From Silene conica (lineage: Eukaryota > Streptophyta > Magnoliopsida > Caryophyllales > Caryophyllaceae), in assembly GCA_029255685.2 (NCBI GenBank), contig CM055312.2:19554649-19618648 (forward strand): a DNA stretch of 64,000 bases. The letters are read 5' to 3'. Positions within the stretch are counted from its first letter, which is position 1, and the number at the start of each line of letters is the position of its first letter. The translations under genes were made by a program, and so were the position numbers. Shown here one piece after another: positions 37,893-51,618 of the stretch. Below the pieces are notes generated by a model. The model searched no databases and was not told the origin of the DNA. It saw only the letters and a list, made by a program, of their open reading frames with translations.

Positions 37893-38416
37893 GTCTTGTG
37901 ATACGGTGTTGGATCGGTGCGGAGTATATATATGGCGTTGGATCGGTGCGGAGTATATATGGCGTTGGATCGGTGCGGAGTATATATATATGGCGTTGGA
38001 TCGGTGCGGAGTTTATTTGGCATTGGATCGGTGCGGAGTTTATTATATTGTTATATTTATTCCTTTCCCTACTCAACCTCGTGGTTGACCCTGTGTATTC
38101 GTGATCACCTGTGATGAACCAATTATTGGGGAGCAGATTGACAGGTGGCTGAGACTAAGGGGGAGCTATGGGAGGAAGAGCTTGGATCCAGACCAGTTTA
38201 GATGTCTAGATCACCTTAGCCAGTTTTATACGAGTTGTACTTTATTTATTTTGTTAAGACTTTTGGACACGGATGTAAGAACATGTTTTGAGTTAACTTT
38301 ATTTAAAGTACTGTTTATCTTCCTTTGTATCTACTGCCTCGGGAAACCGAGATGGTAACACCCGTATTTATCTGAGGAGTCCTAGTACGGGCCCTTAAAT
38401 AAATGGGGGTGTTACA
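35635..38416 (+). repeat. 5' LTR of element D
   Basis: Starts TGTAATACCTCG and ends GGGGGTGTTACA. It contains the TRIM, a short (TA)n run at 37835-37889 that is the empty site of element E, and tandem TTGGATCGGTGCGGAG units at 37913-38040. U5 hairpins lie at 38073-38088, 38338-38351 (GAAA loop) and 38364-38404. Confidence 0.93.
35808..36361 (+). mobile_element. TRIM (miniature LTR retrotransposon)
   Basis: Two direct repeats of 203 and 204 bp (35808-36010 and 36158-36361) start TGTAACACCCCAAGAG and end GGGTTGTTAYA. They flank a 147-bp interior. The interior begins with the tRNA-Met primer site (TGGTATCAGAGC at 36013) and ends with AAGTGGGAGAGTT. The TSD GACAT is at 35803-35807 and 36362-36366. 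The 3' LTR of D carries the unoccupied site (single GACAT at about 43727-43731), which proves insertion after D arrived. Confidence 0.93.
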
Positions 38417-38972
38417 AAGTGGTATCAGAGCGAACGATCCTCAGGCCTAACCTAATGAACCTAATGAATATAGGAGAGTCTAAATAAAATGAACCCCCGG
38501 GATAGGACTGTTAGGAGCACACTAAAGGAGAAGTATGAGTCTGGGGCCCCCTCACACCGAACCATTGGCCCTATCAGTTTTACCCGGGAACCCAGAGTGA
38601 AAATACGAGAGAAAAAGGGTAGATTAGGAAAGGATGGAAGTAATGGTATATTGTGATAAAGTATCCATGCAAACTTGAGTATATGAAACTAATTGGAATA
38701 GCCGGGAGGGGCATGAACATGAAAGGGATTTTAATTGTTTGAATAAAGAGGTGTATATTAATATGATAGGTGAAGTGATTTGAAACATGTTAGTGATTCT
38801 CCTCTCATCATGTCTAGTGAAATGCGGTTATGTGATCCCTGAGCCATGTTATAGAAGAGAACTATTTTATATGATAAGTGTTTATAGACTTTAATGCTTA
38901 GGGAACATAGCCCTAATCCAAATGGGTACCCACATGAGTCGGGACTCATTTCTTTTTCTGTTGTATTATAGT

Positions 38973-39962
38973 ATGCCTCCGCGAAGAGACAATCTCGCTA
39001 ATATCACGCAACAGGAATTGGATCGTTTGATAGCTGAGAATGAGGCCTTAAAGGCCAAACGCATGGACTCCGCAAAAATGAGCACAATCATCGCGAGGCA
39101 TCACCCTACCCAATTCACTGGGGAGGGGGAACCTCATCTGCTGGGAGCGTGGTGTCGGGAATTCAGTAATCTATTCGAGTTGGTGGATTGCCCTGAAGAA
39201 TTGAGGGTTGACCAAGCAGCCCACTATCTGAGGGGTATGGCCGGAGATTGGTGGACCGGGAACAAAGGAGAGATTCGAGAGGCAGCTAGAGAGGACGGGA
39301 CCGAGTATGTTGCTTGGATTGCATTCAAAAGGATCTTATATGAGGTGTTTCTGCCAGAGTTTCAGAAAAGCAAGTTGAGAGAGGAGTTTGATACATTCAA
39401 GATGTCAGAGGACATGACAGTAGAGGCTTACTATCGGAAATTTATCCAGTTGGTGAGCTATGTGGGAGACATGGGATTTGACGATGCCATGCTGGCAATG
39501 AAATTTGAGAGGGGGTTATCAATCGCCATCAAGAAGAGATTGATTGCAGCTCCGCCCACCACAGTCTGTGACATCTACCTAAGGGCTGGGGCGGCGGAGA
39601 GGCTTTCAGAGATGATCCAGGAGGACAAAAAGTCCAAGTCTGAAAAGAGGAAGGCTCAATCAGTAGCTGAGGGTTCAGGATCGAAAAAGCAGAGCTCTAA
39701 CAAGTTCAGTGGGTACTTCGGGAGTAGTGCCTCTGGTGGTGGGAGAAACCAGAGTGGGGGCAATCACATGAGTGGGGTTTCTGGCAGTGGTTCGGCTGGA
39801 ATTGTGTGTTATGGCTGTGGAAAGAGGGGACATAAGCAGGCGGTGTGTCGTTCGTCTGGAGGAAATCAGTCTGGGGGCTATCGTACGCCTACATCCGGAT
39901 ACCAGGGATCCCGTACTCAGTCCTATGGTAACAGTGGCTATCGCACACCCACGACAAACTAA
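38973..39962 (+). CDS. element D gag, with in-frame TAA before pol
   Basis: The start is taken at the ATG of MPPRRDNLANITQQELD. The capsid (retrotrans_gag) region includes FTGEGEPHLLGAWCREFSNL, AAHYLRGMAGDWWTG, 'FLPEFQKSKLREEFDTFKM' and VEAYYRKFIQL. A Gly/Ser-rich tail carries one CCHC knuckle, CYGCGKRGHKQAVC. The ORF ends at TAA 39960-39962, but the same frame continues straight into the protease. I read this as a single CAA-to-TAA change in what was one gag-pol frame. A programmed stop is the alternative, without supporting context. Confidence 0.85.
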   Translation: MPPRRDNLANITQQELDRLIAENEALKAKRMDSAKMSTIIARHHPTQFTGEGEPHLLGAWCREFSNLFELVDCPEELRVDQAAHYLRGMAGDWWTGNKGEIREAAREDGTEYVAWIAFKRILYEVFLPEFQKSKLREEFDTFKMSEDMTVEAYYRKFIQLVSYVGDMGFDDAMLAMKFERGLSIAIKKRLIAAPPTTVCDIYLRAGAAERLSEMIQEDKKSKSEKRKAQSVAEGSGSKKQSSNKFSGYFGSSASGGGRNQSGGNHMSGVSGSGSAGIVCYGCGKRGHKQAVCRSSGGNQSGGYRTPTSGYQGSRTQSYGNSGYRTPTTN

Positions 39963-42077
39963 GGTGGGGGTGCGAAATCTGGAGGGAGCAGCAATTACCA
40001 GAGGAACTATAACAATCACCAGAGCCGCCTGTACCAGAATCAGTTCAATGGAAGTGGAAGCAACCAAAAGACAGGAACGGGAGGAAATCAGCAGGCGGGG
40101 ACATCTTCTGCCAGCCAGAGTGGAGTCAAGTCCAGTGGCAAGCTCTTTGCCATGGGAAAGCAGGCAGCTCAGGAGGATGCGCATGTGGTAACCGGTACTT
40201 TTCTTGTGAACTCTAAGCCTACTTTCGTACTTTTCGATTCCGGTGCCACCCATTCGTTTGTGTCTAGAGATCATGTTAAGGCTTTGGGACTTGAGAGATT
40301 TGATTGGATCGCGGATCCAGTGACCATACCATCAGGCGAGTCGATAGTCTGTAATAGAGTATATGGTAGTGTACCCATCAAAATCGGGGAAGCAATTTTC
40401 TATTGCGACCTCATAGAGTTTCCTCTGGGGGGTTTTGAGGTGATTCTGGGGATGGACTGGCTAAGGAAGTATCGAGCTTTCATCGACTGTCATCAAAAGA
40501 AGATTTCCTTGAAGGGACCTAAGGGAGTGAGGGTGTCTTACAAGGGATACCGAGTCAAACCAAAAATCAAATTCATTTCTGTCAATACCCTTAAGTCTGG
40601 CTTGAGGAAAGGAGAGAGCCTAATCTTATGCCAAATGTGGAATTGTGAGGCTGAGACCCCCAAGACTAGTGAGATACCTGTGGTACGGGAATTTGAGGGA
40701 GTATTCAGAGACGATGTTTCAGAGTTGCCGCCGAGGAGGGAAGTGGAATTTTCCATTGACCTAAAACCAGGGGCGGGACCAATATCCAAATCACCGTACC
40801 GTATGGGACCGAAGGAGATGGAGGAATTGAAGAAACAGTTGGATGAACTAGCTGAAAAAGGGTTCATTCGACCCAGTGTGTCGCCCTGGGGTGCACCTGT
40901 TCTGTTTGTGAAGAAGAAGGATTGGAGTTTGAGGTTGTGTGTTAACTACCGAGAGCTGAACAATGTGACTGTCAAGAACCGTTATCCTTTGCCGAGAATT
41001 GACGACTTGTTCGATCAGTTGAGTGGAGCCGGGGTTTTCTCCAAGATTGATTTGAGATCCGGGTATCATCAATTGAGGATAAAGGATGAAGATATTCCGA
41101 AGACCGCTTTCCGAACGAGGTATGGCCACTATGAATTTGTGGTTATGCCCTTTGGATTGACTAATGCTCCCGCTGTGTTCATGGACTTGATGAATCGAGT
41201 CTTCAGCCCGTATCTAGACAAGTTCGTGGTGGTATTCATCGATGATATCCTGGTATATTCTAAGAATGCAGAAGAGCACGAGGACCATTTGAGGAAGGTA
41301 CTTCAGACTTTGGAGGAGCATAAGCTCAATGCTAAGTTAAGTAAATGCGAGTTCTGGTTGGAGAAAGTGGCGTTTCTGGGGCATGTCATTTCCAAAGAGG
41401 GGGTATCTGTTGACCCTGGTAAAATTGAAGCTGTGACTAAGTGGCAAAGTCCGAAGAATGTGAGTGAGATCCGAAGTTTTCTGGGGTTAGCAGGTTATTA
41501 CCGGAGATTCGTCAAAGACTTTTCGAAGATAGCAAAGCCGTTGACGTCGTTAATGAGGAAGGAGAACCGTTTTGTCTGGGATGAGGGTTGTGAGAAGGCA
41601 TTCTTGACACTTAAGGAACGCCTGACAACAGCTCCTATCCTGGCCTTGCCAGTTGGGTGTGATAATTTCGAAGTATATACCGACGCTTCAAAGCATGGAT
41701 TGGGTTGTGTGTTAATGCAGAATGGAAGAGTAATAACATATGCGTCTCGCCAGTTGAAGACCTATGAAGAAAATTATCCGACGCATGATTTGGAATTGGG
41801 CGCTGTGGTCTTTGCACTGAAATTGTGGCGTCATTACCTTTATGGAGCCACTTTTAAGGTGTTTTCTGATCATAAGAGCCTGAAATATATCTACACCCAG
41901 AAGGAGTTGAACATGAGGCAGAGGAGGTGGATAGAATTAATTGGAGATTATGATATGCAGATTGTCTACCACGAAGGCAAGGCGAATGTGGTAGCTGACG
42001 CTCTAAGTAGGAAGTCAGTGCATGCTTTGGATTGTGCCAAATCGAGAGGGTCAGTATTCATACTGATGATAGTTTGA
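39963..42077 (+). CDS. element D pol: protease, reverse transcriptase, RNase H
   Basis: It continues the gag frame. The aspartic protease motif is [13 protein letters not shown] shows [49 protein letters not shown] and the catalytic [12 protein letters not shown]. RNase H shows [46 protein letters not shown] and [12 protein letters not shown]. One oddity is CVNYRELN, where most relatives have C-I-D-YRELN. The frame is lost shortly after RNase H, near 42020-42060, where roughly 60-70 residues of the usual RNase H-integrase linker seem to be missing. Confidence 0.88.
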   Translation, partial: GGGAKSGGSSNYQRNYNNHQSRLYQNQFNGSGSNQKTGTGGNQQAGTSSASQSGVKSSGKLFAMGKQAAQEDAHVVTGTFLVNSKPTFVLFDSGATHSFVSRDHVKALGLERFDWIADPVTIPSGESIVCNRVYGSVPIKIGEAIFYCDLIEFPLGGFEVILGMDWLRKYRAFIDCHQKKISLKGPKGVRVSYKGYRVKPKIKFISVNTLKSGLRKGESLILCQMWNCEAETPKTSEIPVVREFEGVFRDDVSELPPRREVEFSIDLKPGAGPISKSPYRMGPKEMEELKKQLDELAEKGFIRPSVSPWGAPVLFVKKKDWSLRLCVNYRELNNVTVKNRYPLPRIDDLFDQLSGAGVFSKIDLRSGYHQLRIKDEDIPKTAFRTRYGHYEFVVMPFGLTNAPAVFMDLMNRVFSPYLDKFVVVFIDDILVYSKNAEEHEDHLRKVLQTLEEHKLNAKLSKCEFWLEKVAFLGHVISKEGVSVDPGKIEAVTKWQSPKNVSEIRSFLGLAGYYRRFVKDFSKIAKPLTSLMRKENRFVWDEGCEKAFLTLKERLTTAPILALPVGCDNFEVYTDASKHGLGCVLMQNGRVITYASRQLKTYEENYPTHDLELGAVVFALKLWRHYLYGATFKVFSDHKSLKYIYTQKELNMRQRRWIELIGDYDMQIVYHEGKANVVADALSRKSVHALDCAKSRGSVFILMIV

Positions 42078-43390
42078 GGTTCAGTGGGCGATGGTGTGTT
42101 CCGGATGTGGAGGAGCTAAAGAAGAAGATCCTGACTGAAGCTCATGCTACTCCATATTCCGTTCACCCAGGGGGTGATAAGCTGTATAAAGATCTTAAGA
42201 AGACGTTCTGGTGGCCTAACATGAAGAAGGAAGTCGCAGAATTTGTGTCGAGATGTTTGACTTGTCAGAGGGTGAAATGGGAGCATAAGAGACCTCAAGG
42301 GAAAGTTCAACCGTTGGATGTACCAGAGTGGAAGTGGGAGAACATTTCGATGGACTTTATCGTGGGGTTGCCTCGGACTCAGAGGGGCAACAACATGATT
42401 TGGGTGATTGTGGATCGTTTGACTAAGTCAGCTCACTTTATTCCGATGAAAGATACCTGGAGTAAAGCTGAGTTGGCTAAGTCGTATGTTCATAATGTGG
42501 TCAAACTGCATGGCGTACCCAAGGATATTGTTTCAGACCGAGACTCGAGGTTTATATCCAGATTTTGGCAGGAGTTGCAGGCTGCTTTGGGGACCCAGTT
42601 GAAGATGAGTACAGCTTTCCATCCGGCTACTGATGGTCAGACTGAGAGGACAATTCAGACCCTTGAGGATATGTTGAGGGCTTGTGTACTTGAGTTCGGA
42701 GGATCTTGGGAGGATCGACTGGGGTTGATCGAGTTTTCTTATAATAACAGCTACCATGCAAGCATAGGCATGGCCCCTTTCGAGGCTCTATACGGGAGGA
42801 AGTGTCGGAGCCCTGTGTGTTGGGATGATCGAGCGGATGTTGTGACATTAGGACCCGATATGATCCAGGAGATGGTGGAGCAGGTTCAGATTATTCGACA
42901 GAGGATGAGGGCCGCTCAGGATAGACAGAAGAGCTATGCCGATCTGAAGAGGAGCGATATTGCATTTGAGGCCGGGGAGAAAGTACTACTGAAAGTCTCT
43001 CCGATGAAGGGTGTGATGAGGTTCGGCAAGCGTGGCAAACTGAGTCAGAAATTTATTGGACCATTTGAGATCTTGGACAGAGTTGGAGAGGTGGCATATC
43101 GTTTAGCTTTACCTCCAACCCTATCCAAGGTCCATAATGTGTTCCATGTGTCCCAGTTGAGGAAATATGTGAGTGACCCATCACATGTACTTCAGCACGA
43201 GGTGATTGAGGTAGATGAGCAGTTGTCCTACATTGAGACTCCGAAAGAAATTCTAGACAGAAAGGTGCGGAAAACTCTCAATGGGGAGACGATCTTGGTG
43301 AAAGTTCTATGGACCAATCATAATCAGGAGGAGGCTACGTGGGAGCCTGAGGCATCCATGAGAGAGCGTTATCCACATTTGTTTGATTGA
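42056..43390 (+). CDS. element D integrase and chromodomain
   Basis: It is shifted in frame from the preceding pol segment. The zinc-binding region is [11 protein letters not shown] with CLTCQRVK. The catalytic DDE residues are in [19 protein letters not shown] and DGQTERTIQ. The Gypsy integrase C-terminal module [19 protein letters not shown] follows, then a chromodomain ([29 protein letters not shown]) that targets heterochromatin in chromoviruses. The ORF is open to TGA at 43388. A hairpin AAGTTACG-CGG-ACGTAACTT lies four bases after the stop. Confidence 0.88.
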   Translation: MHTDDSLRFSGRWCVPDVEELKKKILTEAHATPYSVHPGGDKLYKDLKKTFWWPNMKKEVAEFVSRCLTCQRVKWEHKRPQGKVQPLDVPEWKWENISMDFIVGLPRTQRGNNMIWVIVDRLTKSAHFIPMKDTWSKAELAKSYVHNVVKLHGVPKDIVSDRDSRFISRFWQELQAALGTQLKMSTAFHPATDGQTERTIQTLEDMLRACVLEFGGSWEDRLGLIEFSYNNSYHASIGMAPFEALYGRKCRSPVCWDDRADVVTLGPDMIQEMVEQVQIIRQRMRAAQDRQKSYADLKRSDIAFEAGEKVLLKVSPMKGVMRFGKRGKLSQKFIGPFEILDRVGEVAYRLALPPTLSKVHNVFHVSQLRKYVSDPSHVLQHEVIEVDEQLSYIETPKEILDRKVRKTLNGETILVKVLWTNHNQEEATWEPEASMRERYPHLFD

Positions 43391-43393
43391 GGT

Positions 43394-43559
43394 AAGTTAC
43401 GCGGACGTAACTTTTCGTTAAGGGGGGTGGAATGTAACATCCTGTGAATTAAGTGAACCTTTTTCTGATGTTTTATGTTCCAAGTGCGTTTGAGTTGATT
43501 GTTTTGTCGTCTGAGCGTTGTTGAACTTCGGGACGAAGTTCATTTTAAGGGGGGAAGAC
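43394..43559 (+). other. element D 3' untranslated hairpins and polypurine tract
   Basis: Hairpins lie at 43394-43413 and 43523-43541 (GAACTTCG-GGA-CGAAGTTC). AAGGGGGGAAGAC follows at 43547. The same arrangement is found before the 3' LTR of element C. Confidence 0.75.
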
Positions 43560-44917
43560 TGTAATACCTCGTATTTTGGGCATGATTTTATCTTAATTGT
43601 TTTAATAGCTAAACGGTTTTATTTGTTATGATGTTAAGTGGAGGGATAAGTAATTAGTTCGTTTATAAGTATATGCGTACGTATCATGCTTGCTGTGGGA
43701 TTCGATTTGAGGGTCACTTATATATGTGACATGCTTTCGGTGGGGTTCGAACTAGAGTCCTCTAGGGGGTGGTGTTGGGCCTTGGGAACCGTGCACAAAC
43801 ACCACAGCCCACGCCACATACCAAAACCCTACACAGCTTTAACACTAAATCCCCACCCCTGCCGCCATATAAGAGGAGCTTATACTCCTATTTTTCTGAG
43901 CTATCACCATAAAACAAAACCCTAGACTGCAGCCACCATCACACGTTCAAAACAGGGGTTACAGGGGGTTTGGTGGTGTCACTGCCGAGCAGTGGTTTGG
44001 GGGTGGTGTTACTGGCGACTCGGGGGAGGTCAATAGAGTAACACCACCATGGCTAAAGGGAGAGTCAGAGGTGGCGTCTGGTGGTAGTCGTCGTTAGTAT
44101 TAGTGGTGGTAGCAGCCGTAGATGGCGGGTCTGTTCAGAGGAGTATGGGGAGTATACATGTCGCTGGTCTGTTTTCAGCAGCCTGGTTTGGGTTTGTCGG
44201 CGGTTGTCGGGAGGTGTGGTTGTGGTGTAGTGGTTGATGGTGGTCGGTGGTGTTGAGTGGTGGTGGTTATTGGTGTTCGAAGTGGTGGTCTATGGTGTGG
44301 ACACGGGTTTAAGTCATTTAGAGGGGGGCTGGGTTTTCGAATCTTTCTAAGCCTTTATCATAGTATTCTTATTATTATTTTTATTATTAGTATTATTATT
44401 ATTGTTATTATTATTTATCATTAATATTATGATTCTTATTTTTATTATTACCTTTACTATTATGATCTTTGCCATCATGAATATATATTTTATTATAGGA
44501 AAGTTTTTACATGGTAATGGGTATTTTGAAATTCAAATTTTATTTCTATTCAAGCATCTATTTTTGGAAGTTCTATTTTTAGAAGTTACTATATTTGGAA
44601 AGTTGCTTTTTGGGTAAACCTCGGTTGTCTGGAAACTTTCTGAATATAGAAAGTTTCTATAAATAGAATGTGCGCACGTATTATGAGTATTAGGGTGTTT
44701 ATTAATTAAATAATACTTGTTTAGATAGCGGGTTTCGCGTGGAACATTTCTAAACAAGCCTCGGGTTTATCTGCGTTACCCACTATTTCAGGTAGGGGAA
44801 AAATTGGTATATAATAATGTGTAATCTGTTCTTATGTGTTAATAAGCATGTTTATGTTATAATCTCATGTGAATGTTATATTGTGCTATTTATATCTTTT
44901 GAGACATTGTTACGATG

Positions 44918-46210
<1,293 letters not shown>

Positions 46211-46708
46211 GTCTTGTGATACGGTGTTGGATCGGTGCGGAGTATATATATGGCGTTGGATCGGTGCGGAGTATATATGGCGTTGGATCGGTGCGGAGTT
46301 TATTTGGCGTTGGATCGGTGCGGAGTTTATTATATTGTTATATTTATTCCTTTCCCTACTCAACCTCGTGGTTGACCCTGTGTATTCGTGATCACCTGTG
46401 ATGAACCAATTATTGGGGAGCAGATTGACAGGTGGCTGAGACTAAGGGGGAGCTATGGGAGGAAGAGCTTGGATCCAGACCAGTTTAGATGTCTAGATCA
46501 CCTTAGCCAGTTTTATACGAGTTGTACTTTATTTATTTTGTTAAGACTTTTGGACACGGATGTAAGAACATGTTTTGAGTTAACTTTATTTAAAGTACTG
46601 TTTATCTTCCTTTGTATCTACTGCCTCGGGAAACCGAGATGGTAACACCCGTATTTATCTGAGGAGTCCTAGTACAGGCCCTTAAATAAATGGGGGTGTT
46701 ACATTTAG

Positions 46709-47680
46709 AGTATGTTTCCTTACCCTAAACCCTACTCAAACACTTATGCGACCTCACTTAACCCTTGCCGCCACTTTAGAGAAGAAGAGGAACCTGCTCA
46801 CGGTGGCTGTAGGCTGACCTAGGGTGTCTCGATTTGGCCAAGGAACCGGTATGCTCACCACTTTTACGCTAATTGTTGTTTTACGCTAATTGCTGTTTCT
46901 GTTTGGTTTTTCGTCACCAGTTTAAGGGGGTATAACACGTTTAACTCTTATTGTTTTTACATACTCACATACTAGGACGTATAATGAGTATATGTATGCT
47001 ATAGTTTAAGTGTCGATGGTCGTTTTTTCGTATTTTCGAGGGTGGTGAACTTGGTGTCAGGAAAGGGGTATAGAAACACATTTAACAGGTGTTTCCTTAT
47101 GCATCTTTGTAATCATTTTTTAGATGAGTCCGTATGTTTATGATTATGGGTCTTTGCGTGTTTAGGTAAGTGGTAGTTGGGGGTTGCTCGTGGTGGTAGT
47201 CTCGAGAGTTGGTGGTGGCTGGTTTTGGTGGTACAGGGGTGTTTGATAGGGGTGGTTGAAGGGTCGTTTTATTGTTGTTCTGTTCTTGTTGTCTGCGTGT
47301 GTCCAGGGGGTTTGGGAAGGGTAACACCGTCGACTCGGGGGAGGTCAACACAGTGTTACCATCGTGTCTGTCAGGTCTGGTGGCAGGGGTGGTTTTGGGT
47401 GGCAGAGTCGGGGTGGTCAGGGACAGAGAGGGGCGTCGATGGTGATGTTTTCAGGGCGTGTTCAGGGGCTGGGTGATGAACCAGGCCTGTTCAAAGGTCT
47501 GGTTCACCAAATCGGCAGGGAACGACGGTGCTGGTGGATGTGGTGGTGGTAGCCGGTGGTTCTGGGTTCGCGTGCGGAGTGGTTGTTGGGTTCGTGAAGG
47601 GAGCGACTTGATGGTTGTGGGGGTTGTTGTCACGGGCTGTTGTCGGGGGTTAATGGTTGTGTTTTGGGCGGGTCTAAGTA

Positions 47681-47717
<37 letters not shown>

Positions 47718-48693
47718 TTTATTATTATTGTTATTCTTACTAATAGTGTTTTTTTTATCATTGTTGCCTTTGCTATTTTGGGTCTACATCTCATGTGTAT
47801 GTTAAATTATTTAAAGTAGCTACTATACATAGAAAGTTACTATTTTAAGTAATGTTTCTAAAAATAAACTTTCCTTATTAGGATATTCCTATAAATAGAA
47901 TGCGTACTTATGTTACGGGATCTAGGGAGTTTTATTAATTATACGATATATGTTTAGGTGGCAGTTTCCGCGTGGAACATTTTAGTAACAGTTGCTCATT
48001 CGCCGTTATCTTCCGCAGTTTCAAGGTAGGGGATATTTATGTCTGCGGTTGTGTTATGACATAAGGATATATATTGTCTGATTGATATATTTGATTACGA
48101 GTTCATTGTGATTGATTGGTTATTGTTGATTATGGTGGAGAACGGGGCTTGTGAATTGGGTCTTGTGATAAGGGTCTTGTGATACGGGACTTGTGATATG
48201 GCCATGGTGGGTGTGGTGTGATGGAGGTGATGATGTGGTGGAAGGTGTGGTGTGATGGAAGGGATGGTGTGACGGAGGTGAAGTGGCTGATTGAAGGTGT
48301 GGAGATGGAATAAATATATTGTATGTTTATTTATGTCTTGTTGATATTTCCTACTCAACCTCGTGGTTGACCCTGTGTATTCGTGTGACACCTACGATGA
48401 TCCGGAATGGGGAGTAGATTCTACAGGACAGAGACCGATGAGCTAAGAGCTGGGACGGGAATGTGAGATGCAGATTTGAGACCGACTTAGAATTATATCA
48501 CTTATAGATTGATCATCAGTTGTTTTATTTTATTATGTTGTATAGTTGTAAATCAAAGTTTAAATATAATCAGTTTTTATATAAAGGTTTCATTTACTTT
48601 GTTATTCACTACCTCGGGATTTCCGAGATGGTAACAACTCTATTTATTCGAGAATGTCTTGCTAAAGGCTCTTGAATAAATGGGGGTGTTTGA
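46709..48693 (+). repeat. 3' LTR of element C, second part
   Basis: It resumes exactly after the TTTAG duplication of D. With 35269-35634 it makes about 2,351 bp, against 2,353 for the 5' copy. Confidence 0.92.
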
Positions 48694-48698
48694 GATGT

Positions 48699-49123
48699 TT
48701 ATACTTATATGTTACGAGTTATTGACAATAGGTGGCTAGGAGAACTCTAGTCACTCCCCATTGATTGTGGCGTACATGTTTTCATGTATGTAGGTACATG
48801 ATGGCTGATGGAGGTGTACTGAGGCTAGCGAGCGATGATCCAATCATCGATGACATACACTTTATCGTTTAGCTGGACCTTAGTTTTTTGTTATACATTT
48901 GGTGCCTGTAGTGATATTCTATCTCGGGCTGAGTTTTGTACTTGTGGTTTTGTACTTAGACTTATATACTTATCTATCTTTGTTTATTTCCGCATGTATA
49001 GTTTTCTTAATTCTCCTCGTACTTAGTCAAGCATCTTAAACTTTAAATTTCGCGTAAATTTTGGCATGTTTGTATGTTTATATTTTCCGCTGCGACGAGG
49101 GGTTTTACAGTTGGTATCAGAGC
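48699..49123 (+). repeat. 5' LTR of element B, last part, and primer site
   Basis: It resumes after TSD GATGT and ends GGGGTTTTACA at 49109. The tRNA-Met primer site is at 49112-49123. Confidence 0.9.
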
Positions 49124-51618
49124 GTTATCGCTCCCGACGCACTCATGTGACCCCCAACCTTAACTTGACAATATAATTGAATAATGAATGAGAGATGGGG
49201 TAGATTTAAGGACTTATTGTTGTAATCTGTTTGTGGATGTTATATGTTAAGCTAACACCTGTTTTTCTTTTGAAGGATGGTGAGAACTTCAAATGTAGAG
49301 AATACTATAATGCAAGCGCTTCTTCAGGTTCTTGAGAACCAACGTACTCAAGCTGAAGCCGTTCCTCCTCGTCCTCCGCATGGTAATGATGCTAGTAGAC
49401 CTGGTGGCTTCTCCTGGATTGCCACTCAGATGTCTAGGAGCCATGCTAAGACTTACAATGGGAAAGTGGATCCAGTCGCATTATCGGAATGGTTCAGAGA
49501 TATGGAGAAGAGCTTCTCCATGTACTCAGTTGTTAGGGAGGATATGGTGCGATTAGCCGCTCACTTTCTGACACTTGAGGCTTACCGATGGTGGACTCTT
49601 ACTGGTCCGACTTTTCTCCTTGATCCGATGTTTGATTGGGACATGTTCAAAGACAAGATAGAGACCCTCTTTTTTACCCAAAGGAGCTTCGTGCTCAAAG
49701 GCTGAAAGAGTTCATGGATCTGAAACAGGGAAAGATGACAGTGCAAGAGTTCACGGACAAGTTTAATCAGTTGGCTCACTTTGCTTCTCGATTCGTGAGG
49801 GATGAATCGGAGAGAGTCTACTTCTAAAGAGGGAAGCTAGGACCCCGCATCGAGAGTATGGTTTGCAGAGATTCTACTTCCTTCGTGGAGGTGTACGACG
49901 ACGCCATTTGGGCTGAGAGCTCAATTAAGGCTATTGATGCTGAGACTCGTGCTGTTTTTGTTAGTGCTTCTTCGCACCAGAGGTCTACTTATCAGGGCAA
50001 GCGACCTTTTGTTCCATCTATTGCTGCACCTACTTCTCAGAAGAAGAGGTTTGAGAGGTTTGTCGCTTCAGTCGCTAAGATCATTGTTCATACAGAGACC
50101 TCGACGGATAAGTGTAACCGTTGTGGTATAGCTCCTCATCATGGTTTTGATTGTTACAGACAGGCGTACAAGTGCTACACATGTAACGGATTTGGGAATA
50201 GATTTTTCCAGTGTCCGGAGAGGAACACCGCACTAGGCAAGGCTGCCACTGCTGCTGCAGCTACTCGAGGGAACAAGGCGAAGGGGAAATTTTTTGTCAT
50301 GACTAGAGCTGAGGCTGAGGCCAATTCGGATATCATTGCTGGTATATTTTTTATTCTCGGTGTTGAGTGCTTGATCTTATTTGATACTGGTGCTTCATTG
50401 TCTTTCATATCGACTAAGTACGCCGATAGACTAGCTCTAGAGTCTTCTATTTGTGAGGAGACTTCTATCTCATTGTCTTCTGGAGACGTTTTCTCCTGCT
50501 TTTCTTCTCATATGGATGTTCCCATTGTGATTGGTTTCTCCACATTTCCAACGAACTTACTGAGGTTTCCTCTCGAGGAATTCGACATTATCCTCGGTAT
50601 GGATTAGTTGTCTCGGTACCATGCGCGTTTCGAGTGCCGTGACCAGAAAATCTGCCTGAGGAGTCCTACAGGAGTTCGTGTTTCCTATAAGGGAACTCGC
50701 CCCCGAAAGGGTGTTCGCGTCATTTCTTCAATGAAAGCTTCTTATCTTATTAGGAAGGGTTGCCAAGCCTTCCTGTGTGTTGTTTCAGCCGCGAAGCCTT
50801 CGTTGCCAAAGCTTGAAGATGTAGCCATTGTGCGAGAGTTTCCAGATGTGTTTCCAGAAGAGTTGTCGGGTATACCTCCTGAGAGAGATGTTGAGTTTAC
50901 GATCGAGCTTGTACCTGGTACCGGACCTATATCTAAGGCTCCGTATCGGATGGCTCCGCCTGAATTGAAGGAACTGAAGCAGCAATTGGAAGAGATGATT
51001 GAGAAGGGATTTATTCGACCGAGTGCTTCTCCTTGGGGTGCTACAGTGCTTTTCGTCAAGAAGAAGGATGGATCCATGAGATTGTGTATCGACTACAGGA
51101 ACTGAATAGGGATACGGTGAAGAACCGACATCCTTTACCTAGGATCGATGACCTATTTGATCAGCTTCGAGGTACCTCCAGATTTTCCAAGATTGATCTA
51201 CGGTCAGGGTATCACCAGATTCCAGTTCGAGAGGCTGACATTGCAAAGACTGCTTTCCGTACTAGATATGGACATTTTGAGTTTGTGGTCATGCCATTTG
51301 GGTTGACCAATGCTCCTGCAATATTCATGGATCATATGAATAGGACATTCAGTGAGTACTTGGACACTTGCGTTGTGTTGTTCATTGATGACATTTTGAT
51401 TTATTCGAAGACTAATGAAGAGCATGCCGAACATCTTCGCATCATACTTGAGATTCTGCGCCGTTAGAAGTGGTTTGCTAAGTTTTCGAAGTGTGAGTTC
51501 TGGTTGTCTCAGGTTGCCTTTTTGGGGCATGTCATCTCCAGTGAGGGTGTTATGTTTGATCCCTCCAAGATAGAGGTTGTGATAGATTGGGAGAGTCCCA
51601 AAGATGTGGGAGAGATTC

